Translations under genes and position numbers: made by a program
Assembly: GCA_018699955.1 (NCBI GenBank)
Contig: JABISG010000074.1
Coordinates: 1-64,000, forward strand
Direction: 5' to 3'
Source of the DNA: Planctomycetaceae bacterium
GTDB lineage: Bacteria > Planctomycetota > Planctomycetia > Planctomycetales > Planctomycetaceae
Length of the DNA: 64,000 bases
Part shown: positions 56,226 through 64,000 of the stretch, one piece after another
Layout: the number at the start of each line of letters is the position of its first letter
Position numbering within the stretch: the stretch's first letter is position 1
The notes under the pieces: generated by a model
The model's input: the letters and a program-made list of their open reading frames with translations, nothing else
Told to the model about the DNA's origin: nothing
Databases searched by the model: none

Positions 56226-56561
56226 AGGTCGGCCTTTGGGATGAATTGTCTTCGACGGGGATTTCTTCTGTGCCTGCGCCGCAACCGTTCCTTGTTGACG
56301 CGGTGCACGATCTATTCGATGGAGGGGAGTGTGGATGAGTGATTCGAGATGTGTTATGAGACCGAATGAAGATCGGCCTTTTCCCAAGGCCATTCTGAGT
56401 GATTCTTTGGCCCGGCGAATAACCGTTGTGGCAGTCGAATGCGTCGGCGACACCGAAGTCCCCGTTGTTGCCCTATCTTCGTCAGCCCGCAGAGTCCGCG
56501 CACACCGTTCAAAGCTCTGTAGGGTGGCCGGGCGTTCTTGAGTTTCGATTCCCGAAGAAAC

Positions 56562-56594
56562 GGTCGAACCGCATGATTGCGGTCACTACGAACC
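56562..56594 (+). repeat. Repeat family A copy 4 (variant)
   Basis: Core reads ACCGCATGATTGCGGT, one base different from the other three copies, with the conserved CACTACGAA. Confidence 0.7.
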
Positions 56595-56640
56595 AATGCC
56601 GGCTCACATAGTCATGCGTTTCGCACGGGGAAACGGCGAG

Positions 56641-57864
56641 TCAGTCGGTTGCTCGACAGCGGCCTTCGTAGACGTTGCCTTCGCCGTCCGATGCCAGCAC
56701 CAACGGAACCACACCGTTCGACAGTGGGGGCTTGGCACCGGTCGGACTGTTGACGGGCAGAGTGGACTCGATCAATCGAACCTCGGGCCGCTGCAGATCC
56801 AGCGATTCGACATCGGTCGAAATCCAGGCAATGTGGCTCGTTCGCGATTTGTCTGTTTGATCGATGTAGACGCTGTGACACAAATGTAGCCGGCGGGAAT
56901 CGTCGGACAGGAACACCACGGGTCGGCTCCGTTCGACTGTTGCAGTCCTCTGCCCGTACGAATGGCTTTCCCAGTTTCCATCCGGTCGGCGAATATGGAG
57001 AGCCAATTGCGGTTCACCAATTCGATCGATGCCGAGCTTGGTTGCCACAAACAGCGTGCCATCATCGGCAACGGCGGCGTTCAAATGGTCGTCGGCAATG
57101 TCCGGCCCCTCTGCGACAACATCGATCTCTTCCCACTCGTCCGATGCGTTGCTGTTGAGATGCCGACGAAACAAGAAGGCGTCGGCCACGTGATCCGACC
57201 AGAAAACGCCGACACTGTTGGGCAACGCGACTATTGTACAAAAGTCTTTTGTATCGGCTGGTTCGCTGACGGCGATTGGTTCGCTCCATTGGCGTGCCGA
57301 ATCGTCCAACGAATGTCGCACCCACATCGACCGGTCACGGTCGTAGGCAACCCACCATTTTCCAAGGACGTCGCGGGTGATCGTCGCCGTCTCCACACCA
57401 CTACGATTTTCCAGCGGGCCGCCATTTTCCAATGGCCAAATCGTCGGTTCCCCATCCAGCCTGTAGCTGTTCTCGCTGGCGTTCCATTTCAGTGAAACGA
57501 TCAGAAGTCGGTCCTTTGCAACCAGGACGGCGCGGACTGTTTCCTCATCGGCCCACACATCGGCTCGACCGGTGAATCCGGTCAACTGGCGTTCCAGCGT
57601 CTTGTCGAGCGCCCAGCCTGCCTGACTACGTTGCCAAATGCGGCTGCCCGAAACCGTCGGCAACCAAGCCCACCATCGATTGCGTGCATACCACAGTTTC
57701 GACTGCGGTTTGTCGGCTGTGGGGTTGGAAATCTCGCCGCGAATCGCCGGAGCTTGCCCCTGTTGCGCGCTACCGGGACCGCCCTCTTCGCCGCTGCCGC
57801 AACCAGTGCACAGCGCCAACGCGAACATTCCAGCGACGAACAACAACGGCCGGCGTGAAAACAT
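56641..57864 (-). CDS. Lipoprotein with propeller-like repeats, function unknown
   Basis: 407 residues from the ATG at 57864; the frame extends to 57906 across the end of the upstream hydrolase gene. The signal peptide ends in CTGC, a lipobox. The body has repeated Trp/Asp-containing strand patterns (WWVAYDRDRSMWVRHSLDD, DGTLFVATKLG, SRRLHLCHSVYIDQ) consistent with a beta-propeller of sialidase type, without visible catalytic residues. Third gene of an operon with a kinase and an SGNH hydrolase. Confidence 0.75.
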   Translation of the reverse strand: MFSRRPLLFVAGMFALALCTGCGSGEEGGPGSAQQGQAPAIRGEISNPTADKPQSKLWYARNRWWAWLPTVSGSRIWQRSQAGWALDKTLERQLTGFTGRADVWADEETVRAVLVAKDRLLIVSLKWNASENSYRLDGEPTIWPLENGGPLENRSGVETATITRDVLGKWWVAYDRDRSMWVRHSLDDSARQWSEPIAVSEPADTKDFCTIVALPNSVGVFWSDHVADAFLFRRHLNSNASDEWEEIDVVAEGPDIADDHLNAAVADDGTLFVATKLGIDRIGEPQLALHIRRPDGNWESHSYGQRTATVERSRPVVFLSDDSRRLHLCHSVYIDQTDKSRTSHIAWISTDVESLDLQRPEVRLIESTLPVNSPTGAKPPLSNGVVPLVLASDGEGNVYEGRCRATD

Positions 57865-57877
57865 CGTCAGTGGCTCG

Positions 57878-59065
57878 TTACTGGTTGGCCTCAGATTTTT
57901 CAGCATGGCCGCTACTTTTCAGAATTGGCCGCAGAATCTCTTCGAAGGCATCGGCCTGCCGTACGAAACCAAGATCGGTTGGGTGGGAACTATCAACCGT
58001 TCCCTCGCCGTCGTCGCCCAGCAGATGTTCGCCTGCCAAATAATGGAGATTCCGCACGCCGGCCGCCGTCAGCGTTTCATACACCTTCTTCAATGCCTTG
58101 CGGCTATCGAGGTTGCGTTTTCTTTTGCTGGTGATGAGAAACGAATCGGTATAGCTCCGATCTTCGACGAGCAGAATAGGCGTATCAGGCCGCGCCTCTC
58201 GCAGCGCGCGAACCAACGGCTCGGTGCGCTCGACCACTTGCGGGGCGGAAATGTTCGGCAGGCAGTCGATGACGTAGACGGCTGCGTCCAATTCCGCCAT
58301 GAGTTTGGCGACTTCCAATTCCATGCGGCCGTTGCCGGAGAATCCAAGATTGATGATCGGGCAATTCAACCGGCGCCCCAGAATTGCCGTGTGTACCATT
58401 CCGGTTCGCGAGGCACAGCCGCCTTGGGTAATCGACGTGCCGTAAAATACGACAGGCTTTTCGCGGCCAGGTCCGCGGCTGCCGGCCTTCGACAGTTTGG
58501 CCCCCTTGGGAAGACCGATCTCGACCGAGCTGACGCCGTTGTACAACGGCAGGTAGAGCATGAATTCGCGACGTCCCGGCGGTATGCCGCCGACCAATCG
58601 AACGGTATTCGCCTGTGCCGTCGGACGTCCAACGGCCAGCCATCGCCACTTTCCGTCTGCCGTCTTCACGTACAGATCAAGTCCGCTGACTCCCGTCGCC
58701 GGCATGTGCGGCATCGCCAGACTTTTCGACGTCAGTGTCCAACTGGCGTGGATCTCGGTCGCATCGGTAAAAAACCGCGCACACAACCCGGCCGAATGGC
58801 GGCTGAGAGACCAGACCGGCGAACGAACGAGCTTCTCGGCTTTTTCCGGCAGGCGGTCGTAAAGCGATTTCGTTTCGCTCCACCCCTGCCCCTCAACATC
58901 AAGCAACTGCAGGTCGTACCACAGCATTGGGCTGCCGTCACGACTGGTCGCATGCGCTGGGTCAATCACATCGTCGGCAAACACCGGCGGAACTGCGATT
59001 GCCGTCAGCAATCCGGCGAAAACAAAAAACAAACAACGGCACATCATGGTAGGTTTCACGCTCAT
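57878..59065 (-). CDS. SGNH/GDSL hydrolase with GxDLY N-terminal domain
   Basis: 395 residues with a signal peptide ending near VFAD. The N-terminal beta domain contains GVSGLDLYV (the GxDLY motif). The catalytic domain shows YGTSITQGGCAS (Ser), NLGFSGNGRMELEV (Gly/Asn oxyanion) and SSHPTDLGF (DxxH type), matching extracellular acetylxylan-esterase-like SGNH proteins. Its ATG overlaps the stop of the kinase gene by four bases, so the genes are translationally coupled; a lipoprotein gene starts 14 bases after its stop. Confidence 0.9.
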   Translation of the reverse strand: MSVKPTMMCRCLFFVFAGLLTAIAVPPVFADDVIDPAHATSRDGSPMLWYDLQLLDVEGQGWSETKSLYDRLPEKAEKLVRSPVWSLSRHSAGLCARFFTDATEIHASWTLTSKSLAMPHMPATGVSGLDLYVKTADGKWRWLAVGRPTAQANTVRLVGGIPPGRREFMLYLPLYNGVSSVEIGLPKGAKLSKAGSRGPGREKPVVFYGTSITQGGCASRTGMVHTAILGRRLNCPIINLGFSGNGRMELEVAKLMAELDAAVYVIDCLPNISAPQVVERTEPLVRALREARPDTPILLVEDRSYTDSFLITSKRKRNLDSRKALKKVYETLTAAGVRNLHYLAGEHLLGDDGEGTVDSSHPTDLGFVRQADAFEEILRPILKSSGHAEKSEANQ

Positions 59066-60270
59066 GAATCTTCTGCCTCCGCCTCGTCGGCAACCCAGTC
59101 AAGAAAGTCGATGAAATCCGGTTCGGCAACGACGGTGGGAACATTCTCATCGTGCGGCAATTCTGATGTCTCGCCGGCCCATTTCAGAAAACCCTCGTCG
59201 ATTTCGAGCGTCGCCGTCTCGTGTTCCTCTTCGGCTGAAATGACACCATCGAGCGCCCAAACAACGTCTTCCGCGCGTTGATAACGGTCGCTGGGTTCTT
59301 TTGCCAGCATGGTGTTGACGATGTCGGCCACCGCATGCGGAATCGTCGAATCGATGTCACTCACTAATCGCGGCTCTTCGCGTGCATGCCGTAACGCTTT
59401 GCGGATCGGGTTAACGTCGGGAAAAACAACCTCGCCGGTTAACGCTTCAAAGAAGATGCACCCCAGCGAATAGATGTCGCTGCGGGCATCGGCACCGGCT
59501 TCGTCGGCCCCCTGCTCCGGCGACATGTAGTCGTAACCGGCCAGCAATTCCGGCCGGAAGAATGTCCCGCGAATATCATCCTCAACATCGTCATCATCCA
59601 AAGCGACCATCGCGTCTCGGGCCGCGCCAAATTCCATCAGCTTAGTGTGGCCCCCGGTGGTGACCCAAAGATTGCTTGGTTGAATATCGCGCAGAACGAT
59701 GTCGAGTTCGTGCAGGTGAACCAACGCGCGTGCCGCATCGCGAATCAGCCGGCAGGCTTCATCCTCCGGCAGTTTGGTCGCTCGCTTCAGAGCCGATTCG
59801 AGAGTTTCTCCGTCCAAATCCTCAAAGGCAAGAAAAACGATCTCGCCCACCTTGCCAACCTGAAACGTGCGGACAATATTGGGGTGATTCACCTGGACGG
59901 CGATGCGGGTTTCGCGCGCCAATCGCATCACTGCGTCCGAGTCGTCTTTCAACGACGATGGGAACACCTTGAGGCTGACCGGCTGGTCGAACTCATCGTG
60001 GACGGCACGGTAGATCGTTCCCAGTCTGCCACCGGCCAAGCGATCGTTGACGCGATAGGGACCGAATTTGTACGGACCACCAACTCCCGCCTTCAGCGCG
60101 TCGGCCTGAAATTCGCTGACGATATTCTCACTCACCAGCGAGTCGACGAATCCATTGCCGTCATCGGGGAGACCCTGTTGGCTTTGCCACGCCGCAACCT
60201 GCTGCTCTGCCCCCGCCTCATCCAGCAAACCGCCGGCGACCGCCAGTTCACAAATCTGAGATACGTTCAT
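59062..60270 (-). CDS. Ser/Thr kinase-like protein with degenerate catalytic motifs
   Basis: 402 residues, cytosolic. A helical N-terminal domain of about 65 residues precedes the kinase domain (about 70-345). Retained: the ATP lysine in VSLKVF (K101), alpha-C glutamate (E120), catalytic Asp195 and Asn200 in LRDIQPSN. Altered: the glycine loop is AGGRLGTIY, HRD is LRD, the lysine after the catalytic Asp is Gln197, and DFG is EFG (Glu213). These changes make full activity doubtful. No transmembrane segment, unlike many planctomycete kinases. The C-terminus is very acidic. First gene of the operon with the SGNH hydrolase and lipoprotein. Confidence 0.88.
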   Translation of the reverse strand: MNVSQICELAVAGGLLDEAGAEQQVAAWQSQQGLPDDGNGFVDSLVSENIVSEFQADALKAGVGGPYKFGPYRVNDRLAGGRLGTIYRAVHDEFDQPVSLKVFPSSLKDDSDAVMRLARETRIAVQVNHPNIVRTFQVGKVGEIVFLAFEDLDGETLESALKRATKLPEDEACRLIRDAARALVHLHELDIVLRDIQPSNLWVTTGGHTKLMEFGAARDAMVALDDDDVEDDIRGTFFRPELLAGYDYMSPEQGADEAGADARSDIYSLGCIFFEALTGEVVFPDVNPIRKALRHAREEPRLVSDIDSTIPHAVADIVNTMLAKEPSDRYQRAEDVVWALDGVISAEEEHETATLEIDEGFLKWAGETSELPHDENVPTVVAEPDFIDFLDWVADEAEAEDS

Positions 60271-60593
60271 AGTTTCCTACTCTTTGCCACGAAAACTCAC
60301 GAATGACACACGCCACAACCCTTGCCCGCATCACGGCTGTTCGTTCCGACACTTCATAGTAAACGCGCCGGTTGCTAATCGCCAGTCGCGGGTCTTCACC
60401 TGGAAATTTGCGTGGCCTTTCACCGGCCGGTACAATCGAGTTGAGCAGCCGGATGTTGGATTCAGGTGGTAACTGCCCCACTTCCTGAATCCTCCCGGCT
60501 GTTTATTTTTTCGTCAGCCACAAACGCCAACCGCGTTCCCACGCGTGGCATGGGAACGCGGATCGTTCGCTGTCGAACTCTCAACGCAGTGCG
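60271..60593. other. Intergenic region upstream of the kinase operon
   Basis: No gene is supported. It should hold the kinase operon promoter and the pckA terminator; 60532-60560 is the only clear structure. Confidence 0.5.
60532..60560. terminator. Hairpin following pckA
   Basis: CGCGTTCCCA (60532-60541) pairs with TGGGAACGCG (60551-60560) across a nine-base loop. No T run follows, so it may be a dispersed palindrome rather than a true terminator. Confidence 0.5.
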
Positions 60594-62180
60594 TTAAACA
60601 TTCGGGCCGGCTGCGAGAATCTCTTCGCCGGCAGTGTCTGCATATTTCTTGAAGTTATCGACGAATAGTTCCGCCAGCTTCCTGGCTGTCTGATCGTAGG
60701 CGTCACCATCCGACCATGTGTCGCGCGTCCGCAGAATTTCGCTTTCGACGTTCGGACATTCCTGAACCACTTCAAACCCAAAGATGGGATCGGTCGCCGT
60801 TTTTGCGTCGGCAAGTGTTCCGGCGTGAATCGCGTCGATGATGGACCGCGTGACCGAAAGCTTCATTCGCTTTCCGGTTCCATACTGGCCGCCGGACCAA
60901 CCGGTGTTGACCAGCCAGACGTTGGCGCCGTGTTTCTTCATTTTCTCCGCAAGCAGCTCGGCATACTTTGCCGGATGCCACGCCAGAAACGGCCCGCCGA
61001 AACAGGGGGAGAACGTTGCTTCCGGCTCGGTCACGCCAACTTCGGTACCGGCGACTTTGGCCGTGTAGCCGCTGATGAAATGATACATTGCCTGCGCCGG
61101 GGTGAGCTTGCTCACCGGCGGCAGAACGCCGAAGGCATCGCAGGTGAGGAAGATGACGTCTTCCGGATGACCCGCCACGCAGGGGATGCGCGCGTTGCGG
61201 ACGTATTCAATAGGATACGCGCCACGCGTATTTTGCGTGATCGAAACGTCGGCAAAATCGACTTTGTGCGTCTCCTGATCGTAAATCACATTTTCCATCA
61301 CCGCGCCATACCGCAGCGCCTGGAAGATCTCCGGCTCGGTATCGGGATTCAGAAAAATCGCCTTGGCGTAACAGCCGCCTTCGATGTTGAAGATCCCGTC
61401 GTCCGTCCAGCAGTGCTCATCATCTCCAATCAATTCCCGACTCGGGTCGGCCGAAAGCGTTGTCTTCCCCGTTCCCGACAGGCCGAACATAACCGAACTT
61501 CGTCCCGACTTGCCATCGACGGTGGCCGAGCAGTGCATCGAGAGCACGCCCTGTTTCGGCATGAAGTAATTCATCAGGGTGAACACACCCTTCTTCATTT
61601 CGCCGGCGTACTCGGTACCCAGAATGACCATCTGCCGCGATTCGAGCGAAAGACTGACGCTCGTTTTCGACGACATGCCGGCCGTGTGCCGATTGGCGGG
61701 AAACGCGCCGGCGTTGAAAATCACTGCGTCCGGCTCACCAAAATCTGCCAACTGCTCCGGCGTAGGGCGAATGAGCATGTTGTGCATGAACAACGCGTGA
61801 TACGGTCGCGAGCAAATCACGCGGATCTTCATTCGGTAGTTCGGCTCCCAACCGGCAAAGGCATCGATGCAATACAGATGCGGTCGCGTATTGAGATAGT
61901 CGATGGCCCTTTCCTGATTGATTGCGAAGGTTTCTTTCGTTGTGGGGATGTTCACATCGCCCCACCAGATGTCGGCCTCAGAATCCGCATGCTTGACGAT
62001 GCGTTTGTCGGCGGGCGAGCGACCCGTCTTATCGCCCGAATAGGCAATCAACGCTCCGGATTCCGCAATTTCACAGTTGGGGTCAGCCCGGATCGCGTCA
62101 CAGTACACCTGAGCCGGCGCCGGATTGCGGCTGATTTCACGAACCTGAATTCCATACTGCCTGAGATCGATCGAAGACAC
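60594..62180 (-). CDS. pckA: Phosphoenolpyruvate carboxykinase (ATP)
   Basis: 528 residues, cytosolic, starting at a GTG (62180). The kinase-1a P-loop GLSGTGKTTLSAD and the metal/substrate loops (FFG-equivalent SMHCSATVD, DDEHCWTDDGIFNIEGGCYAK) are intact, and the oxaloacetate-binding region RSPADKR is present. It converts oxaloacetate plus ATP to PEP and CO2 in gluconeogenesis. Length matches the ATP-dependent family. Confidence 0.96.
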   Translation of the reverse strand: MSSIDLRQYGIQVREISRNPAPAQVYCDAIRADPNCEIAESGALIAYSGDKTGRSPADKRIVKHADSEADIWWGDVNIPTTKETFAINQERAIDYLNTRPHLYCIDAFAGWEPNYRMKIRVICSRPYHALFMHNMLIRPTPEQLADFGEPDAVIFNAGAFPANRHTAGMSSKTSVSLSLESRQMVILGTEYAGEMKKGVFTLMNYFMPKQGVLSMHCSATVDGKSGRSSVMFGLSGTGKTTLSADPSRELIGDDEHCWTDDGIFNIEGGCYAKAIFLNPDTEPEIFQALRYGAVMENVIYDQETHKVDFADVSITQNTRGAYPIEYVRNARIPCVAGHPEDVIFLTCDAFGVLPPVSKLTPAQAMYHFISGYTAKVAGTEVGVTEPEATFSPCFGGPFLAWHPAKYAELLAEKMKKHGANVWLVNTGWSGGQYGTGKRMKLSVTRSIIDAIHAGTLADAKTATDPIFGFEVVQECPNVESEILRTRDTWSDGDAYDQTARKLAELFVDNFKKYADTAGEEILAAGPNV

Positions 62181-62642
62181 GAATTATCCGCTTTCAGAAA
62201 GAAGAGTGCGTCTATGTGGTGAATGCATCAAGAACGCAGAAAGCACTGGGAGTGTACCGGCTAGCGTTTTATTCAGCTTGTAGCTTCACCAGCGATTTCG
62301 TGCGAGAGCAAGTTGGAATGCGAAGCAGTCACAAGTGTTGCGCAACCTGCAACCTGTTGTAAGCGGAAACTGCAAAACAGTCGCAAGGAAATGCTATTGA
62401 CGTGTCCAGTGAAACAACGGTAATCCCGCCTCAATTTCGCGGCCCCGCTCAATTCTCCTCTCCCCAGTCACATCAAATCAGTTACACGGAATGGGATTGC
62501 CCCGTATTTCGCGACGCTGGCTTTGTGCGCCGGCGGCGGCGAGAGAATGGAATCTCAACGATCGCCATGAATGATTTCGCCTCACCCACCCCGGAACATG
62601 TCCCGTCTTCGCCGTTTCCAATGGGACAGAAGCCGAAGAGCG
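62181..62642. other. Intergenic region between pckA and the TIR unit
   Basis: No gene is supported. A plus-strand frame (62402-62782) has a Pro/Ser/Arg-rich composition unlike a protein and no ribosome site. The region should hold promoters for both flanking units. Confidence 0.5.
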
Positions 62643-62670
62643 ATGCCTCACGGCAACTCGTCACCATGGT

Positions 62671-62982
62671 TTGTCGCGCCCCCGAATCTCAACGATCCTG
62701 CGGCGGTGGGCTATCAGTGACGAGGCGGTACGAAGACTCGACCTCTACCATACCGGCGCTGGCTATTCGGTGGCAGTCGTGATCGAGAAGCCAACAGTCG
62801 AGAGGATTCGCGAGTTCAATATCGATCTCATCGCATTACTCGATGAGTTGTTCCCGCCGATGATCGCTCCGTCCACCTACATCGTCGGAACCGAGTTTGC
62901 CGACGCCCCGATGTTTCGCCGTTACGGCACGTTCACTGGAATCGACGAAGACATCGACGCATACGCCCGCCCTGCCGCGTGA
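62671..62982 (+). CDS. Unknown small protein upstream of the TIR gene, apparent frameshift near its start
   Basis: The frame reads, from about residue 17, DEAVRRLDLYHTGAGYSVAV ... REFNIDLIALLDELFPPM ... GTEFADAPMFRRYGTFTGID, which looks like genuine protein, while its first residues (TTG start at 62671, LSRPRISTILRRW) do not. A second frame from the ATG at 62643 reads MPHGNSSPWFVAPPNLNDP and AAVGYQ, then UGA at 62718. Joining the frames by one base at CAG-T-GAC gives a continuous protein of about 112 residues. Either the gene is broken, the sequence has an error, or a +1 shift occurs. It lies 57 bases before the TIR gene, so they are probably one unit. Family not recognised. Confidence 0.55.
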   Translation: MSRPRISTILRRWAISDEAVRRLDLYHTGAGYSVAVVIEKPTVERIREFNIDLIALLDELFPPMIAPSTYIVGTEFADAPMFRRYGTFTGIDEDIDAYARPAA

Positions 62983-63039
62983 AGCCCAACCTATCGTCAA
63001 CTCAGTCGTTCCGCTTTATACGTACAGGAGCTTGCCCTC

Positions 63040-63531
63040 ATGGCCCGAACGAAAGTTGCGCTGTTTAACTCATACGCTCAAGCGAATGACCGTATGGCTG
63101 CCGACCTTATTCGGCGACTTGTAATATTGTTCGCTTCGTCACTGCGGTATGAATATGCTGTTTGGCGAGACACCGCAATTTTCACGGGTAAGAATTGGCA
63201 CGACGAAATCCAACGAGCGATCAATGAATGCGACTTCGGCCTGATGTCTGTAAGTACAGAGTTTTTGATATCGGAATACATTGGGCAACATGAGCTGCCG
63301 CAGTTCGTTGGTCCGACATCTACCAAGCCGGTCTTTCCGGTGCTTCTCGCACCGTTAAATTACGGACGCCAAAACCTCAAAGGACTGGAGTCAGTTCAGT
63401 TGTTCACACTAGCGCGACCAAGCGGGCGACTGACGTATCGTGACTGCAAAAACGATGCCACGCGATCACTGTTCGCAGAAACGCTCTTCGAGCACATCGA
63501 AGTACGCCTCGATGCTCACTTCGCCGCGTAG
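63040..63531 (+). CDS. TIR-domain protein
   Basis: 163 residues, a TIR domain with no added effector or sensor domain. Start is the ATG at 63040, with AGGAG nine bases upstream. The TIR pattern is seen: KVALFNSYAQANDRMAADLIRRL (first strand and helix), YEYAVWRDTAIFTGKNWHDEIQRAINECDFGLMSVSTEFLISEYIGQHELPQFV (box 2 area with the likely catalytic Glu in SEYIGQHELP), and KPVFPVLLAPLN. Bacterial TIR domains cleave NAD+ or make signalling nucleotides in anti-phage systems; this role is inferred. A small unknown gene precedes it and a hairpin follows. Confidence 0.83.
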   Translation: MARTKVALFNSYAQANDRMAADLIRRLVILFASSLRYEYAVWRDTAIFTGKNWHDEIQRAINECDFGLMSVSTEFLISEYIGQHELPQFVGPTSTKPVFPVLLAPLNYGRQNLKGLESVQLFTLARPSGRLTYRDCKNDATRSLFAETLFEHIEVRLDAHFAA

Positions 63532-63562
63532 AGCGAGAGGACAACCGACGTCTGAGGTGGAC

Positions 63563-63599
63563 ACGAGACCGGCGACTGCAACGGAGTTGCCGGTCTCGT
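63563..63599 (+). terminator. Hairpin after the TIR gene
   Basis: ACGAGACCGGC (63563-63573) pairs with GCCGGTCTCGT (63589-63599) across a 15-base loop, followed by TT; it closes the two-gene unit. Confidence 0.55.
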
Positions 63600-63717
63600 T
63601 CTGCGCTACAATCGGCGGCCGAAGATCAAACTTTCGGTTGCCCAGTCTGTCGCATCTCGCGAGATTTATGCGATAATGTGACCGTGCCGTTTTATTGATT
63701 CTGGGCAGGGGCGTCTG

Positions 63718-64000
63718 ATGCACTCGGTGGATTCGGGTCGGTATTTGCAAAACTCGCTCAACCGTCGCCGTTGGTTGCAACTTGGTGCGGCGGGTGGGGT
63801 GTCGCTGGATTTGTGGGGGTTGTTGCGCGCACGGGTTGCGGCGGAAGAGGTGAGCGGAAAACGGCCGGAGTCGGCAATTCGGTCGTGTGTGTTCGTTTAT
63901 TATTACGGCGGCCAAAGCCATCTTGATACCTACGACATGAAGCCGGACGCATCGTCAACGGTGCGGGGGGAATTCGATCCGATTTCGACGTCGGCACCGG
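63718..64000 (+). CDS. DUF1501 protein, 5' part (cut by window edge)
   Basis: From the ATG at 63718 (CAGGGG seven bases upstream) the frame is open to the window end, giving 94 residues. It begins MHSVDSGRYLQNSLNRRRWLQLGAAGG, a twin-arginine signal, and continues with SCVFVYYYGGQSHLDTYDMKPDA, matching the DUF1501 start (compare LIVLWMQGAPSQFETFDPKPG in the gene at 41608). Tat-exported planctomycete protein of unknown reaction. The partner DUF1549/1553 gene is probably outside the window. Confidence 0.85.
   Translation, partial: MHSVDSGRYLQNSLNRRRWLQLGAAGGVSLDLWGLLRARVAAEEVSGKRPESAIRSCVFVYYYGGQSHLDTYDMKPDASSTVRGEFDPISTSAP

Noticed and set aside
57638..59281. 547-residue plus-strand frame
   Set aside because: Spans two real minus-strand genes and their junction; composition typical of an antisense frame in high-GC DNA.
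60248..60481. 77-residue minus-strand frame upstream of the kinase gene
   Set aside because: Runs through the promoter region and repetitive sequence; no domain and no ribosome site.
60825..62222. 465-residue plus-strand frame opposite pckA
   Set aside because: Arg/His-rich antisense shadow; pckA on the other strand has every catalytic motif.
62402..62782. 126-residue plus-strand frame upstream of the TIR unit
   Set aside because: Pro/Ser/Arg-rich, no ribosome site, and overlaps the better-supported frames at 62643 and 62671.

Overview
The window comes from a high-GC bacterium that is almost certainly a planctomycete (Planctomycetota). The evidence is the set of families typical of that phylum: a DUF1549/DUF1553-type cytochrome-like protein next to a DUF1501 Tat-exported protein, a second truncated DUF1501 gene at the right edge, a BlaI/M56 pair whose peptidase is fused to a PQQ-type propeller, a formylglycine sulfatase, a thioredoxin/PDZ secreted protein, a DUF1571 protein, and many secreted or lipid-anchored proteins. 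Assignment below phylum is not attempted. It is chromosomal sequence, with no rRNA, CRISPR array, transposase or prophage seen.

Layout. 1-0.7 kb: a partial membrane protein, then tRNA-Ala(GGC) with its terminator. 1-9.2 kb: a secreted Trx/CxxCH/PDZ protein, a giant LplT-PlsC-Aas fusion for lysophospholipid salvage, an SGNH hydrolase and exported proteins of unknown role. 9.1-15 kb (minus): a three-gene operon (radical SAM HemN-like, chorismate-lyase-like, halogenase-like flavoprotein), then a PQQ-propeller lipoprotein overlapped by an iron-dependent alcohol dehydrogenase. 15.2-18.9 kb (minus): zinc-ribbon membrane protein and the BlaI/M56-PQQ operon with a readable promoter and twin palindromic operators. 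19-23.6 kb: CbiX-like chelatase, sulfatase, cupin and squalene-hopene cyclase. 24-30.2 kb: a secreted unknown and a 1,660-residue inverse autotransporter with internal repeats. 30.6-44 kb: FGGY kinase, small membrane protein, leucyl aminopeptidase, ferredoxin, nitrilase-family amidase, polytopic membrane protein, GntP-type permease, the DUF1549/DUF1501 pair and an SDR enzyme.

45-55.2 kb holds a flagellar rod, ring and hook-junction cluster, all on the plus strand, in the order flgF-flgG-flgA-flgH-flgI-flgJ-flgN-flgK-flgL. Together these give the distal rod, the P- and L-rings with their chaperone, the rod-binding protein, and the two hook-filament junction proteins with their chaperone. Several intergenic gaps in this cluster carry short palindromic repeats.

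55.2-62.2 kb (minus): DUF1571 protein, a lipoprotein/SGNH hydrolase/degenerate Ser/Thr kinase operon, and ATP-dependent PEP carboxykinase. 62.6-63.6 kb (plus): a small two-gene unit, an unknown protein with an apparent frameshift followed by a TIR-domain protein, closed by a hairpin. This is the best candidate in the window for an uncharacterised defence-type module. The window ends inside a DUF1501 gene.

At least four families of short palindromic, REP-like repeats (A-D in the features) are scattered between genes. All functional calls rest on reading motifs by eye; no database search was run.
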